From Paracentrotus lividus (lineage: Eukaryota; Echinodermata; Echinoidea; Camarodonta; Echinidae), in the NCBI GenBank assembly GCA_940671915.1, contig CALNVZ010003426.1, positions 11,470,208 through 11,534,207 on the forward strand: a stretch of 64,000 nucleotides of DNA. The letters are read 5' to 3'. The notes beneath the pieces were generated by a model, which was not told the origin of the DNA, did not search any database, and saw only the letters and a program-made list of their open reading frames with translations. The position numbers and the translations under genes were made by a program. The first letter of the stretch is position 1. Each line of letters starts with the position of its first letter. Below are positions 41,526 through 52,412 of this stretch, in pieces.

Positions 41526-42547
41526 TACAGTGGTGCCAAATCAATTATTAGAACACCAAGTAAATCTATATAACTGTTAGTTGGTTTTATAGTTCAGAAT
41601 TGACCAATTAATATACCCTTTAAAATGCCTGGAATGTCTACAAAAGTCATTATTATACTTTAAAAACTAAATAACATAGTCACGCGTTTGGAACTCGCCC
41701 CCAAATAGCCCCCAAATAGCATTTTTTGTGTTACGCTACCAACTGAAAAATCTAAAAATATTTGCCCATATCATGATCAAAGTGTCATAACGTTGAAAAT
41801 ATTAAGTCTCTCCCTACAAAAGTATACATTTCCTGAAAGGAAATTTCATGAGGATGTCAAAAATATCATTTACAATACAATAGGGTGAAGTAGTTACATG
41901 TTTTATGGGAATTTTTTTAATTATTCGTGAGGGACCCCAATTTGGTAATTTATAGCCCCTATTTAAGTCCCCTTTTCCTCTGACCCTTAATATCTCAACA
42001 TATTTGAATTGCTCATGAAATTTTCTTCAAAAAAATAAACATTTACAAGGAGTGTCTTCATTTAATGAAAAAATAATCTTAATCTTCAATGGGCATGGTT
42101 ATTTTGGTCATCTCAACACCAAGGGAGGGGGCGAATCCACCCCTCCCCATTTGACCAAATTTTCTGCAACTTGGTAGGTATTTGAGGTATATTAGAATAA
42201 ATAAGCCTACTAAGTTTCATACTTCTACCTCAAATACTTTTTGAGCAATCGGCAAATGTAATTGGCATTTTACTTTTTTGCATTTGGACTACATTTTTAA
42301 TACACAAGTCTATGGGGAAACCAAAAGTGCATAGCGCAACTATTTTTAATGCTGCGCATTACCAGATGGTCGAAACTATATAAATTTGGTATCAAAATAT
42401 ACGTAAGACCCTATGCTAAAAGGTCGTGAAAGCTCATGGCACATAAACGATATCTTTAATCTTATTTCGGATAATGAACTAGGGCATTGATAATCCCATA
42501 GACTTTGTGTAGGTTCAGGTGTTATAATAATTTTGGCCACCACTGTA
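41526..42547 (+). mobile_element. Tc1/mariner-like non-autonomous element, copy 2
   Basis: Starts TACAGTGGTGCCAAATCAAT and ends AATTTTGGCCACCACTGTA. Internal landmarks GGGGGCGAATCCACCCC and CATTACCAGATGGTCG are shared with copies at 40.5 and 50.2 kb. Its right end lies 270 bp upstream of the CBR copy 2 start codon. Confidence 0.88.
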
Positions 42548-42817
42548 TAAAGAGTGTAAGAAAGTAAGAGGGTTTCCTCAGATCTCATTAGATCCAGTAG
42601 GTCGCGTGACTTTCAATATGCCAAAGTCCCCTAATAAAACAAATATCAACATAACTCTGTTTTATCTTGACAAGTCAAAATCCCCTCATACTAGTCACAC
42701 AGAATATATATCTATGTTTAATTCAACAATTCAAAGTCCATCATGCTAATCCAACAAAAGTTACCAATACTATTTTTGTGATAAATAACAGCAACATCGG
42801 CTAGTCTGTTAGCAAAA
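42548..42817 (+). promoter_or_regulatory. presumed promoter and 5' UTR of CBR copy 2
   Basis: 270 bp between the transposon end and the ATG. A TATAAA at 42546-42551 is formed by the transposon's terminal TA and the adjoining bases. A GTCGCGTGAC word lies at about 42601. No cap site can be fixed from sequence alone. Confidence 0.35.
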
Positions 42818-42838
42818 ATGGCGTCCCGGATAGCTGTG
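42818..42838 (+). CDS. CBR1: CBR copy 2 exon 1
   Basis: The seven codons ATG..GTG encode MASRIAV, followed by the donor GTAAGT at 42839. The phase-0 junction with exon 2 gives RIAVVTGGNKG, the expected first beta strand and glycine motif. The ATG context is AAAAATGG. Confidence 0.88.
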
Positions 42839-45800
42839 GTAAGTAAATATATACAATCATATTTAATATTTTAAATTATATTTAAAACATACACATGATA
42901 AAATGCATTTATCTCGATCATGTAGACAACCATTCCATGATAGGCTCAGGTTTTAAGATCGATTCTAGTTACAGAATAGGAAATGTTTTAAGGATTATAA
43001 TTTGTTAAAGGATACGTTTGTGGACTTTCGGTTATACAGTCTGTGTCCAAAACAAATGGTACAGTCGGAAAAAAATTAATTAAGGTGTGAAATATTTTCA
43101 AATAATGTGTGTATGACGTGGTACCAAAATAAAGCCAAAGGATTTTCCTTGTTGATGCACTTTGTTCTGTATAATTTGCTTTCGTAAAACAAAAGTTATG
43201 CTAAATTTTGTGCGACGAGGAACAAATCGAAATTGAGCACTTCATGGCCATTATGCGAAACCTATACACAAAGGCATTGGACGGCGTGCGAAAAATGGAT
43301 TTTTCTTGATTGTAGAAAACTAGTCATATTTCAAAAAGTACAACACCAAATGTGATGAAAAAAATGCAGGTGAAATTCTGATCTTCCTGCTTTATGAAAA
43401 TACCAAACAATAGCAGGCTGTGATTTATCTTCATACTATAAAAAATGTTTTCCACTTGTACCATTTTATTTGACACAGACTGTAGATCATTTTTTAAATG
43501 TGATTTTATTGATTATTCAGCATGGGAGGAAAATCAGGAAATTTTCCATTTTACACTTTCCTGGAAATTTAAGTTTTAAGAGATTACATGTAATGCGAAA
43601 ACACATCCTTGGGAATAATGTATTAATTATGAATGTCGAGTAAGTGGGAATTATGAGTGCATGGAATCATGAAACTTGTTTCATATTTCCCGTTCAGATT
43701 TTATTCTGATGGTCAAGAGTTGGTCATGATAGTAAAATAAGGTTTCCATAACGGAGTTTGGCATAATCCCATTTCTTTACTTTCGTAATTTCGCAAACAG
43801 AAAATTATGTAGGCATATGGTCAAAATGGATTGCATGTTGTAATTTTTTCAAGTGATCTAAATAAGTAACAACATCGTACAATAGGAATTTTATCATTTC
43901 CTATTAAGGTGACAGGAGGTAACAAAGGTATTGGTCTGGCGATCGTTCGAGCTCTCTGCCGCCATTTTGGACAAAATGGCGTCGTGTACTTAACTGCTCG
44001 CGATGAGGGAAGGGGTAGAGCTGCTGTTGAGCTTCTCCGAAAAGAAGGACTCGATCCAAAGTTTCATCCTCTAGACGTCACTGATCAATCTACCATCGAC
44101 ACACTTCGCAATCATTTGGAGACGAAACATGGTGAGATTGATGTTCTAATCAACAATGCCGGTATTAACCCACAGGTAAGTTTTACAACATTAAATAATT
44201 TAGTGTATATTTAAAGTGCTACATCGATAGCTGGACTACCTGGTTCAAATCCATATTATGTTGAAAATATTTATCGTTATTTTCCAAATGCTGTGGCACC
44301 AATTAGGTCTTGTGGGCACTTGTTCACCGTGTTACGTTGGGCAACAACGTTTCTTTTCTTTTTTCTAAAAATAATTTAGGTCATTTACCTGTTTTTTTAA
44401 TTATTTCTTCATGTCTACAAATAATCTTTTTTTTTTAAAGGGAATGGGTTTTAATGATTAGGCCTACAATATGCTTGTGATATTAGCCGTCAACTTTCGT
44501 TTTGACATTTGTAATTCTAGGAAGGCAAGCAACTCTATGAGCATGCAGTTCAGGTCATGGACACAAACTTTTTCGCTCTCCATGCTGTATGCCGTAGTCT
44601 TTTCCCCCTGATCCGATCTGGAGGGAGGTAAGCCATCTTTATTCTGTCCATCACGCCTGGAAAAACACAGAGTCAATCACAGTGTTTCCACACTGTGAAA
44701 CCCTTAGAAAATATCCTGTGGTAATACCACACGTCGGTACCATACAAAATACCACAGGATATTCCTGTGGGGGTTTTTTGCCGAAATACCACAGGACAAT
44801 ACCACACAGCAATTAAAACACATGAGTACCACACAGCAAATACCACACAAAATTACCACACATCAGTACCGCTCAGCAGTACCACATAGCAGAAATACCA
44901 CATAAAAGTACCACAGTACCACACAGCAAAAATACCTCATAGCATTACCACACATCAGTACCACATAACAGTACCACACAGCAGTACCACACGCCGATTA
45001 CCACACACAGTTACCAGGATTACCACACACCATCACCACAGGATTCTACACACTGTTACCACAGCATTACCACACGCCGTTACCACAGCATTACCGCACA
45101 CACCCAAGAATACCACACACAGATATATATACATACTACATGTATTTAGAAAATTTCGGGTCACAGTTAGTTATTTTCTATATTTCTTGATAATAATGCA
45201 AATTTCATAATTATTGCTTTTGATGTTACTTTGTGTTTAGGAAATATATTTCCCTAAAAGAAAAAATATTGATATGTACTGAATTACTGTTTAGTAAGGT
45301 AAACTTCACAAAAACACTGATTTGGGCATACCAAATTATTTTATGCAAATGAGCTAATTACCATAATACCACATGAAAGTACCACATGAATACCACACGA
45401 CTACCACACTTCAGCAGGAAAGTACCACTTAATTGGTGTAAATCCACTATGACTAATGCCCGTTTGGTTTCATCTCTCTTGGTTGTTTGTCTACAAACAG
45501 TTCGTCAAATTACCATTTGGTCTAATTAAAGGGAAGGTCTGGACCCTAAAAAAGTTGCTTTGATAAAAAGCAGAAAAATTAGAAAGACACAATAAAAAAA
45601 GATTGAAGAAAATCGGACTAATAATAAGAAAGTTATGAATATCTTTACCCCCCCCCCAAAAAAAAAAGTGATAAAAAAATTGGCAACACAGTCACAAAGC
45701 TGTGATGCCATAGGGGCACAACTTGCCATGCATTGTCTATATATTATATATTATATACATATATATTGTCCATCAATATATCTTCGCCGGAGTTATGAGG

Positions 45801-46260
45801 AAAACAGTTTCTTAACAAAGTGAAAATTTATCATAAAACAACATAGAAAATACATGGCAAGCTGTGCAGCTATGACATCACAGGTGTTGCCTATTTGGTA
45901 TAGCGATCAATCTTTGTGCATCATAATGATATTCATAACTTTCTTATTATCAGTCAGATTTTCTTCAAACTTTTTAAAATCTGTATTCTATTTTTTCTGC
46001 TTTTTATAAAAGCAACTTATTTTGAGTCCAGACCTTCCCTTTAATTCCCATTTCAACTAATGTCCACTCGGTCAATCACCACTTAGTCAATTACTGTGAA
46101 AAACTAGTATACTAGTTTCTTACAGGAATTTACTTAGTGGTGTTTGCTGTGTGGTAATTTTGTGTGGTATTTGCTGTGTGGTACTCATGTGTGGTATTTT
46201 CCTGTTGTATTTGTGTAAAAAAAATACAGGAATATATTGTGGTATTTGTGCCCCCCCCCC

Positions 46261-46301
<41 letters not shown>

Positions 46302-48834
46302 AATATCCTGTGGTAATACCACACAACGGTACCATACAAAATACACAGGAATTCCTGTTTCTTTTCTTCTTTTTTTTTTTGCACAAATGTCACAAGCTAT
46401 TCCTGTAGTTTTTTAGCACAAATACCACAGGACAACACCACACAGCAACTACCACACAAAATTACCACTCAACAATACCACACACCATTTCCACTCAGCA
46501 GTACCACATAGTAGAAATACCACATAAAAATATCATACAGCAAAAATACCTCATAACATTACCACACAACAGTACCACACAACAGTACCACACAACAGTA
46601 CCACATAGCAGTACCACAAATCAATACCACATGATATTATATATTATATTATTATGATATGATAATTGACCTATATAAAAAAAAAAAAAGAGTTTAGTTT
46701 TGACAAAAGAATTTGCCCAATCTGAGAAAAAGTAGGCTATTACACAAACCTTTGTTATATACAATGAAATCTTCTTTATTTTAGGTGACTACTGTGTGTG
46801 CAGTATGACACCAAAGGCACGTTAATGGTTGTATAAAGTGGCACCCATGGCATCAAGGATTAATAGCAAAATAGAGTGAACCTTAAATATATTTCATTCA
46901 TTTCGTTTCATTTCATTTATTGTTGTCCAACAGGATAATTGATAACATTTAAATAGATTTCACATAAATTGACAAAACAATAGAAAAATTATAAGAGAGA
47001 CTATTGTTACTTCAAACTACAGAGGGTGCAAAGCTAAAACCACGACTAAAGATGGATGGTTAGATTCTCTCTTCGGTACCTACGGGGTTAGCAAACTTGG
47101 GGTCATAGTTCTATCCAAAGTGCAGGCGCAGATGTTCACACGAGATACATCCAGAGAGGATGTACTTGTCAATGCGGTAAGTTGGAATGGGTAATATATC
47201 TGACAATCTCTGGTGATGTCCTCTGAGCCTCGCTTTGTGAAATTAACCAAATTTATATCAATGCATTTCAATTTGTTTTCAATGTTTTATTGGTATTATT
47301 GATAAAGTAAAAGTACTTTGAAAACACTGAACAATTCCTGGCCTCAACACTAACGGCTCATACCTAAAATCTGGTGCACAAAGGGCATGTCAATATTTAC
47401 AACGCCCAAATTACAAGGAAGGTTTGAGGTAGAGAGCAATAAAAACTAATTCATTCAAAACTTTTGAAAACTGTTGCCTCAAGATGTGTACATGTTATTT
47501 TGAAAGTGGATTCAGTCATGTTCGTGTTTTAGTGCCAGTGTTCGTTGCGTGCAATGGTACAAATACATACATAGGCCACTCCAAAAACAGTGCACGCTTT
47601 ATCATGTAGTCGTTCAAGAAATTGTTTAATTAATTTCATTTCACCAACACTTTTTTTTTGGGGGGGGGGGGCTATTCAAGCACGGTGGGGAAAATTAGAG
47701 ATATTTCGCGATGAAAATAATAGCTCGTTTTCTGGAAGGTGACCTACGCTAAGCCATATCTTAAATATGTGGTTTAACTATGTATGGGTAGCAACATGTG
47801 ACACAATCTCAAACAGGGGATGTTCAATTTATCAGATTTAAAAAAAAAATCCTAACCAATAAAGCACGATTCAAGTATCTTTTAAACGTGTAAGGAACAT
47901 AATAACGTGCACAATTGTGTCATATTTTTCTACCCACAGTTAAACCACAGATTGAAGCTATGGCTTAAGTTAGGACACCTTTGTGGGTACGACCCAATGT
48001 GTTTCAATGTTAAGCTCCTTCTATGAGCAATATCGTAGTTAAATTGTTTTTTGTTAGGTGGTATGTACGTATGTACATATCACCTCTTGTTATTGTCAGA
48101 ATCTTCTTTTTATTTTCTTTTTTTTTCTTTTTCTTTTTATTCTCCTGTACAATTCTTGTAGACACGATAACTCCAAAAATAATGCATTAAAACATTTCAA
48201 ATTTTCAGCAATGATAGATCATCATGAAATCTGAGCACTGAAATCTTTTCTAGCTCATTAGCATAATGTGACGTCATCTAGACGCCATTTTGTAAAATCA
48301 CATTATCAATCATAACTTCATAACTAATAATCATTGACTAATCATATTTAGTACACATAAACTTTAAATCGAAGCGCATCTTTTAGAACATAATGCACGC
48401 GCGTAAGTACGCGCATTAAGGAATTACGCGCGTGCAAAAATGAAAAATGTTCAAAATCAATTTATGGCTGAAGTAGAGTACGTTTCAGGTCATTTTAAGC
48501 ATTTCAAGAAAAAATGCGCGCGCACGATTTTGCGCGCATTAATGCGCGTAGGCGAAGAATTCAGCTTGAGATCATTGATTTTTTGCTCTTAAAGTAATCT
48601 TGATCATATTGACAACAATTTGACACCATTATCACTACTTTTTAGACTATTCATAACGAAATGATGGTCTGTTCAAGTTGGAACTACGCGCACGCGAATT
48701 TTGTCAATTTTACCAAAATATGCCATTTTTGGCCAAAAACATGCCTACACAAAATCCTGAATAATTCTTCAGGATCAACGGCAACCCCCAATTATCTTTT
48801 CAGAGTTGGATAAACCATCAATTGCAAATGCTCT

Positions 48835-48875
<41 letters not shown>

Positions 48876-50036
48876 GTCCAGAAGCGTTGGTGTCAAAAAT
48901 TGTGGCCAAATGAATTGTGGCTGGTCTCAAATTGAAGAGTGTCATTTTCCTAACAAAAAATAATTCAACAGCTTATTTGATAAATGCTTGTAACAGGTTG
49001 AAAATTTTCAAAAACCGGTGTGTCAAAATCTAAAAATGCTCAAAATCACCCCATATTTATACAAAGTATGTTTCAGGCCATTTCTAGAATTTTGACAATT
49101 TCCGCGCGTAAGCGCCCGTGCGCACGTTTTGCGCGCACTTTGTAAATCGCGTAAAATTCCCGGGTTTTTTCTTGATTTGCAATTTAGACACTTCTGTTAG
49201 GAGTTTCTATATATTTTAAATCATTTCCAGCCGACCATACAGACGCACGCGCTCATCAAATTTCAATTTCCGCGCGTGCGTCAATGGGGCAATTAACGTA
49301 AAAAAAATAACAAAACATACGTCTTTAGAATCCTCCAAAGCTCGTCCGAAAGGTCGAAACCCTTTTTATTTTTTCACATGTTCTGAGAGTTTATGACATA
49401 GTAAATATAATCCACTTATAAAATGTGGGGTCTAAGGAATAAAACATCGGCATTTTCTCATGCTAACCCAAAATTTCATTTTTTTTTTTCAATCCAAATT
49501 TCAATCCAAATTTAGTTATTATCAGCATAAATATTGGTTGATTTTCTCCCAAATGCTTTTTATGTTAAGGCTGAGACAGTTCCCAAAAAGTCGAATTATA
49601 AAATGTAATTAAATGTAAAATTCATCACATTACACAATTCATTTTCTTCTTTTTCAAAAAGTTTATTTCACTCTCTCTTTCCGTTTCATTTTTGTTCTCT
49701 CTCTCCTGTAGCCTATTGCTGCATACTTTTTTTGCATTACACATACATATCAGTACATACCACCGATAATTGTACGCATTACAACTATAAAGCTCTAGTT
49801 TTCTTTTGTTTTCCTCTCTTTTTTTTCAGTGTTGCCCAGGCTTCGTACGAACCGACATGACTTCTTATTTGCCGGAGGAGAACGAGTTAGGTGTCAAGAT
49901 CACCCAAGATGAGGGCGCCGATACTCCTGTTTTTCTTGCCCTTCTTCCGCCTGGCACAAAGGAACCCAATGGTCAGTTTCTAACCCGAAGAAAGGTGTAT
50001 GACTTTATTAATACGGATGTCGTCGTAACTTTGTGA
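42818..50036 (+). CDS. CBR1: carbonyl reductase [NADPH]-like gene, copy 2 (exon 4 missing)
   Basis: Same family as copy 1. Exons are 42818-42838, 43909-44175, 44521-44627, 47023-47176 and 49830-50036, all with GT..AG boundaries. The start MASRIAV matches the N-terminal strand of CBR1 and joins VTGGNKGIG of exon 2. Visible motifs are TGGNKGIG, LTARD, NNAG, YGVSK, CCPGFVRTD and TPVFLALLPPG. No counterpart of exon 4 (129 nt, catalytic Ser) was found between 44628 and 47022; that interval holds an ACCACACAGCAG minisatellite and a foldback. Exon 3 ends and exon 5 begins in phase 2, so direct joining stays in frame and gives about 251 residues lacking the catalytic-serine strand. AATAAA at 50090-50095 is a good poly(A) signal. 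It may be a pseudogenising copy, a shortened protein, or an assembly loss. Confidence 0.85.
43909..44175 (+). CDS. CBR1: CBR copy 2 exon 2
   Basis: Exon of 267 nt, phase 0 to 0; acceptor TTCCTATTAAG, donor GTAAGT. The first 113 nt, and 13 nt of intron before them, are identical to copy 1; the rest differs at about 20 sites. It encodes VTGGNKGIG, LTARD and NNAGINPQ. Confidence 0.93.
44521..44627 (+). CDS. CBR1: CBR copy 2 exon 3
   Basis: Exon of 107 nt, one codon shorter than copy 1; acceptor GTAATTCTAG, donor GTAAGC. It encodes VMDTNFFALHAVCRSLFPL and leaves two bases (AG) for the next exon. Confidence 0.92.
44694..45125. repeat. minisatellite of ACCACACAGCAGT units
   Basis: Imperfect 10-22-bp units around TACCACACAGCAG and ATTACCACAC. 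The left end contains a hairpin (AATATCCTGTGG against CCACAGGATATT). The same unit recurs at 45360-45425 and 46300-46640, and inverted at 46135-46210. Confidence 0.9.
45526..46044. mobile_element. 519-bp foldback MITE in CBR copy 2
   Basis: Starts TTAAAGGGAAGGTCTGGACC and ends GAGTCCAGACCTTCCCTTTAA. The arms are about 200 bp, with internal TTGGCAACACAGTCACAAAG mirrored near 45880. It lies between halves of the ACCACAC minisatellite, where exon 4 would be expected. Confidence 0.88.
46135..46640. repeat. ACCACAC minisatellite, inverted then direct
   Basis: 46135-46210 carries the unit reversed (GTGTGGTATTTGCTGTGTGG). It is followed by C(10)A(37) at 46250-46299, then direct ACCACACAACAGT units at 46300-46640. 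Homopolymer-based open frames here are artefacts. Confidence 0.88.
46892..46990 (-). mobile_element. LINE 3' end with TTTCA tail (minus strand)
   Basis: TTTCGTTTCATTTCATTTATT followed by GTTGTCCAACAGG is the reverse complement of a LINE tail of the (ATGAA)n type, like 39240-39270. It lies 30 bp before exon 5 of copy 2. Confidence 0.5.
47023..47176 (+). CDS. CBR1: CBR copy 2 exon 5
   Basis: Exon of 154 nt, phase 2 to 0; acceptor CAAACTACAG, donor GTAAGT. It encodes LFGTYGVSKLGVIVLSK with the catalytic YGVSK and ends EDVLVNA, closer to vertebrate LLNA than copy 1's LINS. It diverges clearly from copy 1. Confidence 0.9.
47745..47990. mobile_element. small foldback in CBR copy 2 intron 5
   Basis: CGCTAAGCCATATCTTAAATA and GTGGTTTAACTATG are mirrored by AGTTAAACCACAG and GAAGCTATGGCTTAAG. 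It is about 240 bp, imperfect and without an ORF. Confidence 0.6.
48057..49420. repeat. GCGCGC-rich repeat in CBR copy 2 intron 5
   Basis: Begins near a GTATGTACGTATGTACATA palindrome. Several CpG-rich words (ACGCGCGTGC, GCGCGCATTAATGCGCG, CCGCGCGTAAGCGC) recur about every 100-300 bp between AT-rich stretches with the near-repeat CATTTCAAG/CATTTCTAG. A poly-T (48837-48871) interrupts. It looks like an old dispersed repeat, not a CpG island. Confidence 0.5.
49830..50036 (+). CDS. CBR1: CBR copy 2 exon 6 (terminal)
   Basis: Exon of 207 nt including TGA, after a strong T-rich acceptor (TTTTTTCAG). It encodes CCPGFVRTDM, DEGADTPVFLALLPPG and GQFLTRRKVYDFINTDV. Confidence 0.94.
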   Translation, partial: CCPGFVRTDMTSYLPEENELGVKITQDEGADTPVFLALLPPGTKEPNGQFLTRRKVYDFINTDVVVTL

Positions 50037-50089
50037 AAACCACCAGAATATTAATGAAAACTAATTGTAAAATGATAATTTCATATATG

Positions 50090-50095
50090 AATAAA
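50090..50095 (+). terminator. AATAAA poly(A) signal of CBR copy 2
   Basis: Canonical hexamer 54 nt after the stop codon, followed by a TG/T-rich stretch (CCGTGTTTTTTTTA). Confidence 0.7.
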
Positions 50096-50194
50096 ATCCG
50101 TGTTTTTTTTATTTCTAGTGCTTTTATCTTAAAGTGCTTAATGTTAATTGATTAAAGCGGTGGTCACAGCAAGTCAATCTTATAAGTCAATATA

Positions 50195-51174
50195 TACAGT
50201 GGTGGCCAAAATTATTAGAACACCTGAACCTACACAAAGTCTATGGGATTATCAATGCCCTAGTTCATTTGCCGAAATCAGATTAAAGATATCTTTGGTG
50301 TGCCATGAGCTTTCATGATTTTTTAGCATAGGGTCTTACGGATATGTTGATACCAAATTTATATAGTTCCGACCATCTGGTAATGCGCAGCATTAAAAAT
50401 AGTTGCGCTATGCGCTTTTAGTTTCCCCATAGACTTGTGTGTTAAACATGTAGTACAAATGCAAAAAAGTTTAATGCCAATTACATATGCCGATTGCTCA
50501 AAAAGTATTTGAGGTAAAAGTTTGAAACTTATTTATTCTAATATACCTCAAATACATACTAAGTTTCAGAAAATTTGGTCAAATAGGGAGGGCGGATTCG
50601 CCCCCACCCTTGGTGGTGAGATGACCAAAATAATCATGCCCATTGAAAGTTAAGACTATTTTTTCATAACTCCTCGTAAATGTATATTTTTTAAAAGGAA
50701 ATTTTATGAGCAATTCTAATATGTTGAAATATAAGGGTCATTGGAACGGGGGACTTAAATAGGGGCACTGAATTAAAAATTTGGAACCCTTCAAAAATAA
50801 TTTAAAATTCCCCACTTAAGTTGTAACATCTTCACCCTGTGTTGTTATGAATGCCATTTTTGACATCCTCAGGAAATTTCCTTTCAGAATATATATACTT
50901 TTGTAGGGAGAGGCTTAAAATGTTTAACGTTATGACACTTTGATCCTGAAAGGAGCAAATTTTTTTAGATTTTTCAATTTGTGGTGTAACATAAAAAAGG
51001 GCGACTTGGGGGGCGAGTTCCCAACGCATGGCTTTGTTATTTAGTTTTTAAAGCACAATGATGATATTCAGAGACATTCCAACCATTTAAAGGTATTTAA
51101 ATGGTCAACTGAGTGAAAATTACTAAAATCAATTAAATATGCTTGGTGTTCTAATAATTTTGGCCACCACTGTA
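50195..51174 (-). mobile_element. Tc1/mariner-like non-autonomous element, copy 3
   Basis: Starts TACAGTGGTGGCCAAAATTA and ends TTTTGGCCACCACTGTA. The interior is reversed relative to 40496-42547 (CGATTGCTCAAAAAGTATTTG comes early here in reverse sense). It begins 159 bp after the CBR copy 2 stop codon. Confidence 0.88.
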
Positions 51175-51176
51175 TA

Positions 51177-52170
51177 TACAGTGCGTCCCAGAAAAAAGTA
51201 TACCCAACTTTGAGGGTCTCGTATTAGAAATTCATAATTCATGTGACCTTATTTTTCATTTTATGTTAAAGAGTAACTCATGTTCTGTTCGATGATACCA
51301 AATTTATGTCAATGCTGTCACGAATGACTGAGTACTTGAACTTTGAAAAAAAATCCGTCGAAAGGGCTTTGTACCAAGTTTTTCAGAAGTAAACTTTTCA
51401 TTTCAATAAGCCTAATGTTTTTTGTTTTAGCCTGAAAATTATGCAAAGTGGATGAAAGTTCAAAAAAATGTTTGCATTACTTATGCGAACATATATGCGA
51501 AATGTAGCTTAAGAGAATTGACCAAAAATGTTAATCATATTCATGGTATATTGTCAGTGAGATCCTGGCTCCCTGATCATCATTCATTGTTTGAGGTAAG
51601 CCTTCCTGAGTTATTCACAAGGGATAAAGCGTTACTTGGGATGCTATCTTGTCTTGATGAAGTCCTCTTTCAATTGCCTTGGTATGTATGAACACTTGGA
51701 TGATCTTCCATTGTGTCCTTCCTTGAATTTCAAGTGCCGTAGAAGTAAGTAAAAACATTGTTTTCATGTGTCGAGATACCTCATGCAACCAAAATGTGCA
51801 GCGAACAACAGAGCAGAGGGTTTTTGTAGTCCGGAGATACCATGCAACAAGGAGGATGGTGCCCCTGCACACATGGAGTGTAGCAGTTCGAGATCGACTT
51901 CGGGAGGTGTTTGGTAATCGCATATTTGCGCTCAATTACAATAACGAGCTGTCCAAGACATGCAACGACGCTGCGATTTATGCATTGAGAGGGAAGGTGG
52001 GCACGTTGAAGAAGTTGGTAAGTTGAAATTAGCTAAACCCAAAATAACCAAACTTGTACAAAGCACTTTCGATGGATTTTTTTAAAAAGTATGAATACTC
52101 GGTCATTCGTGACAGCACAGACATGAATTTTATATCATTGAATAGAGTATAAGTTACTCTTTACATGAGA
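51177..52170. mobile_element. CAGTGCGTCCCAGA element, copy 1 (runs into the gap)
   Basis: Starts TACAGTGCGTCCCAGAAAAA. The left arm (GAGTAACTCATGTTCTG, ATGACTGAGTACTTG) is mirrored at 52085-52168 before the N gap hides the right end. The interior has transposase-like remnants. Confidence 0.8.
51766..52026 (+). pseudogene. degenerate mariner-type transposase remnant
   Basis: The open frame contains TEQRVFVVRRYHATRR, resembling the N-terminal helix-turn-helix of mariner-related transposases, then abruptly REVFGNRIFALNYNNELSK and a Lys/Leu-rich end, as in the C-terminal part. The DDE/D catalytic core between them is missing, so this looks like an internally deleted copy. The family assignment is by eye only. 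Confidence 0.35.
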
Positions 52171-52412
52171 NNNNNNNNNNNNNNNNNNNNNNNNNNNNNN
52201 NNNNNNNNNNNNNNNNNNNNNNNNNNNNNNNNNNNNNNNNNNNNNNNNNNNNNNNNNNNNNNNNNNNNNNNNNNNNNNNNNNNNNNNNNNNNNNNNNNNN
52301 NNNNNNNNNNNNNNNNNNNNNNNNNNNNNNNNNNNNNNNNNNNNNNNNNNNNNNNNNNNNNNNNNNNNNNNNNNNNNNNNNNNNNNNNNNNNNNNNNNNN
52401 NNNNNNNNNNNN
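52171..52412. other. assembly gap (242 N)
   Basis: Run of N. It hides the right end of the CAGTGCGTCCC element and the left end of the third TCATAAAGGT foldback. The apparent open frame across it is meaningless. Confidence 1.
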
